Origin: an uncultured Flavobacteriaceae bacterium
GTDB lineage: Bacteria > Bacteroidota > Bacteroidia > Flavobacteriales > Flavobacteriaceae
Assembly (NCBI GenBank): GCA_947494325.1
Contig: CANLUS010000004.1
Coordinates: forward strand, 124,001-188,000
Length of the DNA stretch: 64,000 bases
Reading direction: 5' to 3'
Shown one piece after another: positions 61,453-64,000 of this stretch. Under the pieces are notes generated by a model. The model was not told the DNA's origin, did not search any database, and was given only the letters and a program-made list of their open reading frames with translations. Numbering within the stretch: position 1 is the stretch's first letter; every line of letters begins with the position of its first letter. A program made the position numbers and the translations under genes.

Positions 61453-62349
61453 ATGAGAAAAATGAAGAAGGTCCTATTTGCATTATTGTTCGTTCCTCTT
61501 ACCTTAATCATTGGAGCATTAACAAAGCATAATTTTGAATTGAATAACTATATTTCAAACGACACAGTTAATACTCAAAAAATTAAAACGAAATACCAAA
61601 TTCAAACAACAGAAGTACATATTGTTGGTACAGTACATTTCGAAACTGATTCTATCAAAAGACATGACTTATACAATTATATAAATTCCATTAGACCAAC
61701 AGTTATATTATATGAAGGTACCGCTGGCCCAGTAAGACGAATTGTAAAAAGAACAGATTACCTTCTTCAGTTATGGTATGCTTTTAAGAAAGGAACAAAA
61801 ATGGAAAGAGCTGTGGTACTAAAATACTTGAAGAATAATCCAGATTGTGTTCTGCTGCCTTACGAATGGGAACTTCGAGATCAATACCATCGCAAACATA
61901 AGCTTCGAAAAAAATCTAAAAAACTAATCAACGAAATCATTCAATTAAGCCGAGAAAAGCTCTTAACTGAAACCCAGTCAAACACTATCCAACAATTTTT
62001 AAAATTGAATAATGCCATAATCAAAATGGATCAAGGTGCAACGATTGCTGATATTAATAAAACTAGTACTGACAGTCTTTTAAAAATGAGGCAATCTTAT
62101 ATTTATGAGAAAATTCCAGAAATAGGAAAAGTCAGGAAAGAAACGTCCAATTATTTAAATTTCATACCGGCGCATATGAGTTATTGGGATATCAGAAATA
62201 AAGCCATGGTTCAAAATATTCTAAAGCAAATTGAAGCGAATCCTAATGAAATTATTGTGGTTCTCAACGGGTATTATCATAGATATTATTTAATAGAAGA
62301 ACTAAAGAAGTACGAGAAAGCATACAAATTCTCTATCAAAGAAATGTAA
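61453..62349 (+). CDS. TraB/GumN-like protein
   Basis: 298 residues with an N-terminal membrane helix. 'HIVGTVHFETDS' (GxxH), 'VILYEGTAGP' (Glu) and 'WDIRNKAMVQNIL' (Arg/Asn) are the spaced motifs of the TraB/GumN/Tiki metal-dependent hydrolase superfamily. The middle is helical and Lys-rich. It begins 2 bases after the aspartic-protease candidate, so the two are coupled. Possible periplasmic protease; moderate certainty. Confidence 0.75.
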   Translation: MRKMKKVLFALLFVPLTLIIGALTKHNFELNNYISNDTVNTQKIKTKYQIQTTEVHIVGTVHFETDSIKRHDLYNYINSIRPTVILYEGTAGPVRRIVKRTDYLLQLWYAFKKGTKMERAVVLKYLKNNPDCVLLPYEWELRDQYHRKHKLRKKSKKLINEIIQLSREKLLTETQSNTIQQFLKLNNAIIKMDQGATIADINKTSTDSLLKMRQSYIYEKIPEIGKVRKETSNYLNFIPAHMSYWDIRNKAMVQNILKQIEANPNEIIVVLNGYYHRYYLIEELKKYEKAYKFSIKEM

Positions 62350-62504
62350 AGATACCAAGGCAGTATCAAAACACTTTTTTGTATAAGTAATGCGTCCTAT
62401 ATAAAAAAAATCACAAAAACCTCATTTTCAGACTTTTAGAACCTTAATAAAAATTTTCGAAGGTTAATTTTTTCACAAAATGTAAATTTTGTTTAATTTT
62501 TTAT

Positions 62505-62512
62505 TATATTTG
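62505..62512 (+). promoter_or_regulatory. -7 box of the GLPGLI gene
   Basis: TATATTTG, exact TAnnTTTG, 27 bases before ATG 62540. Confidence 0.5.
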
Positions 62513-62539
62513 TTAAACAATAATTAAAGTTCTGACTAT

Positions 62540-63373
62540 ATGAAGCCCTACACATCTAAGTTACGTATCACCTTTCTCGCATTTTGCATTTCTTTTGGGG
62601 CATTTGCTCAAGACTTTCAAGGCAAGGCCTTTTATTTCTCGAAATCTACAATGAGTCTTGGCAATTGGGGAGCACGCATGAGTGAAGCCCAGAAAAAGCA
62701 AATTCAGGACCGTTTAAAGAACAGACTGGAAAAAAAATATATACTTACTTTCAACAAGACAGCTTCTTTTTTTAAAGAGGAAGATAAATTAGATGCTATT
62801 TCAGGAGCCACTGATTCATGGGGGAAAAATTTCACTCCTGGTCATTCCTACAAAAACATAAAGACCAATACACTTGTTCAAAATCAAGAATTTTATGGTA
62901 AACGTTTTTTAGTCAAAGATGCTTTACCGGCCATCAAATGGAAGTTAGAAGTGGAAAGCAAACAAATAGGAAAGTACATCTGTCAAAAGGCAACGGCTTT
63001 AGTACCTACTGCTTCCTTGCAATGGTATAATTTTTCATGGGGTGAAATTCGAACGCCTAAAGGAACAGATGAGGCGGACAAAGCTGTGGCGATGACCGAA
63101 ATTGAAGCTTGGTATACACCCCAAATTCCAGTAAGTCAAGGTCCATTAGAATATTGGGGCTTACCTGGTTTGATTCTAGAAGTAAGTGCAGGAAACACAA
63201 CCATGTTATGTTATAAAATTGTCATGAACCCCGATGAAAAAGGGGTGATAGAGGCACCAGCTAAAGGAAAAATTGTCGCTAAACAAGAATATAAGCAGAT
63301 TATCACCAAGAAAATGAAAGAGATGCGCGATAATCGAGGGAGACCAAGTGGACGAAGACCAGGATCCAGATAG
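62540..63373 (+). CDS. GLPGLI family protein
   Basis: 277 residues. Signal peptide ending 'SFGAFAQ'; 'AWYTPQIPVSQGPLEYWGLPGLILEV' holds the family's GLPGLI motif. Basic C-terminus 'RDNRGRPSGRRPGSR'. Exported Bacteroidetes family linked to surface or metal-related functions; exact role unknown. Confidence 0.95.
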   Translation: MKPYTSKLRITFLAFCISFGAFAQDFQGKAFYFSKSTMSLGNWGARMSEAQKKQIQDRLKNRLEKKYILTFNKTASFFKEEDKLDAISGATDSWGKNFTPGHSYKNIKTNTLVQNQEFYGKRFLVKDALPAIKWKLEVESKQIGKYICQKATALVPTASLQWYNFSWGEIRTPKGTDEADKAVAMTEIEAWYTPQIPVSQGPLEYWGLPGLILEVSAGNTTMLCYKIVMNPDEKGVIEAPAKGKIVAKQEYKQIITKKMKEMRDNRGRPSGRRPGSR

Positions 63374-63466
63374 GGAATTTTCATAGCAACTGATCTATTC
63401 ATTTTGTCTCCTTTTTTTGAAATAGTTGGAAAAGTAGTTTGTTAGACTTCTCACGCAACGAAACTT

Positions 63467-63474
63467 TATCTTTG
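63467..63474 (+). promoter_or_regulatory. -7 box of the FISUMP lipoprotein
   Basis: TATCTTTG, exact TAnnTTTG, 20 bases before ATG 63495. Confidence 0.5.
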
Positions 63475-63494
63475 TATCTTAGAGAAAATCCATC

Positions 63495-64000
63495 ATGAAG
63501 AAAACTTTCACATATATTGTATTCGCCATTATCGTATTCACTTTTATACATTGTAATCCTGACGACAATCCACCAACGGATTCAGATAGTCTGACAGATA
63601 TTGATGGTAATGTCTACAAGACCGTTAAAATAGGGGATCAAATTTGGACGATTGAAAATCTCAAAGTGACAACACTCAACGATGGAACTCCAATTGAAGA
63701 GTGGTCTTTTGTGAATGATTGGTACAATGGAAATAACCCCTTGTTATATTATCAATGGGCGGATACTAGCGATCTTAATAATCTTTTCGATGAGGAATTA
63801 CCATTCGATTATTATGGTGCCTTATACAACGAATTTGCTTTGGCGAATGATAAACTGGCTCCAGAAGGGTGGCGTATTCCTACCGAACAAGACTTTAAAA
63901 TTTTAGAGACTTTTTTGGCGAATAATGGCCATATCAATGACGAAGCATCTGCATTAAAAACGGTCACAGGCTGGGCACCAACGAGCAGTAATGGAACTGA
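63495..64000 (+). CDS. FISUMP domain lipoprotein, 3' end outside window
   Basis: 168 residues visible before the window ends. Lipobox-like 'VFTFIHCNPDD' (Cys18), then the FISUMP domain start 'DGNVYKTVKIGDQIWTIENLKVT' and 'APEGWRIPTEQDFKIL', with no stop before the border. The same domain type as the gene at 34721-35371 but with a lipid anchor. Surface protein of unknown ligand. Confidence 0.9.
   Translation, partial: MKKTFTYIVFAIIVFTFIHCNPDDNPPTDSDSLTDIDGNVYKTVKIGDQIWTIENLKVTTLNDGTPIEEWSFVNDWYNGNNPLLYYQWADTSDLNNLFDEELPFDYYGALYNEFALANDKLAPEGWRIPTEQDFKILETFLANNGHINDEASALKTVTGWAPTSSNGT

Noticed and set aside
1-64000. rRNA, tRNA, CRISPR array, insertion sequence or prophage genes
   Set aside because: Looked for by eye on both strands; no transposase or integrase motif, no regular spaced repeats and no tRNA cloverleaf noticed. 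A dedicated RNA search was not possible here.

Overview
The window reads as chromosome of a low-GC Bacteroidetes of the family Flavobacteriaceae. The evidence is a T9SS type A sorting tail (31062-32729), a GLPGLI protein (62540-63373), families typical of that group (DUF3822, DUF2652, DUF2024, DUF2141, 2TM, FISUMP domains), weak Shine-Dalgarno signals and promoters with the Bacteroidetes -7 box TAnnTTTG. I see no rRNA, tRNA, CRISPR array, insertion sequence or prophage.

Layout. 1-8.6 kb: end of a DUF3857-type protein, a Kv-type K+ channel, miaA, an acyl-CoA dehydrogenase / zinc-less alcohol dehydrogenase / hydrolase run, then on the minus strand two tandem PlsC-like acyltransferases and a RecD/PIF1-like helicase. 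8.7-12.9 kb: membrane protein, DUF3822 protein, rsmD and an S9 peptidase closed by a strong terminator. 12.9-21.0 kb: a long, tightly packed minus-strand set with two DUF2141 proteins, a LytS-type histidine kinase carrying a C-terminal 2TM domain, four small 2TM proteins, an amidohydrolase, a DUF2306 protein, a LytTR response regulator and a GT39-like glycosyltransferase. 21-25.5 kb: serine hydrolase, DUF2652 protein, flavin monooxygenase.

25.6-29.4 kb looks like a small redox-type regulon: CPVC thioredoxin-like protein, exported protein, DUF2024 protein, a MarR regulator with a four-cysteine tail, a Crp/Fnr regulator and an FMN nitroreductase interrupted by an in-frame amber codon. Three near-palindromes of the form TTAGGA-T-TCCTAA precede three of these genes. 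29.7-38 kb is more accessory (patatin, T9SS repeat protein, LytTR membrane regulator, CPBP protease, FISUMP protein, AraC regulator, S41 peptidase). 38-39.5 kb is an ECF sigma operon.

39.6-49.4 kb holds serine hydrolases, alpha/beta hydrolases, a TlpA protein, a bicupin and a MOSC protein; one gene fuses an XRE helix-turn-helix, a DUF4870-like membrane part and a beta-lactamase-like serine hydrolase. 49.4-52.3 kb is an HxlR regulator divergent from nfsB-SDR-LLM, with facing promoters and a perfect inverted repeat. 52.4-53.9 kb is a second LytS/LytTR pair. 54-64 kb carries a metallophosphatase, lipoproteins, an outer-membrane protein frameshifted at an 11-A run, an M23 peptidase, a second XRE/DUF4870 protein, a two-motif aspartic-protease candidate, a TraB/GumN-like protein, a GLPGLI protein and the start of a FISUMP lipoprotein.

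The strongest candidates for undescribed biology are the 2TM array with its kinase fusion, the TTAGGA-box regulon with the Cys-tail MarR protein, and the XRE/beta-lactamase-fold fusion.
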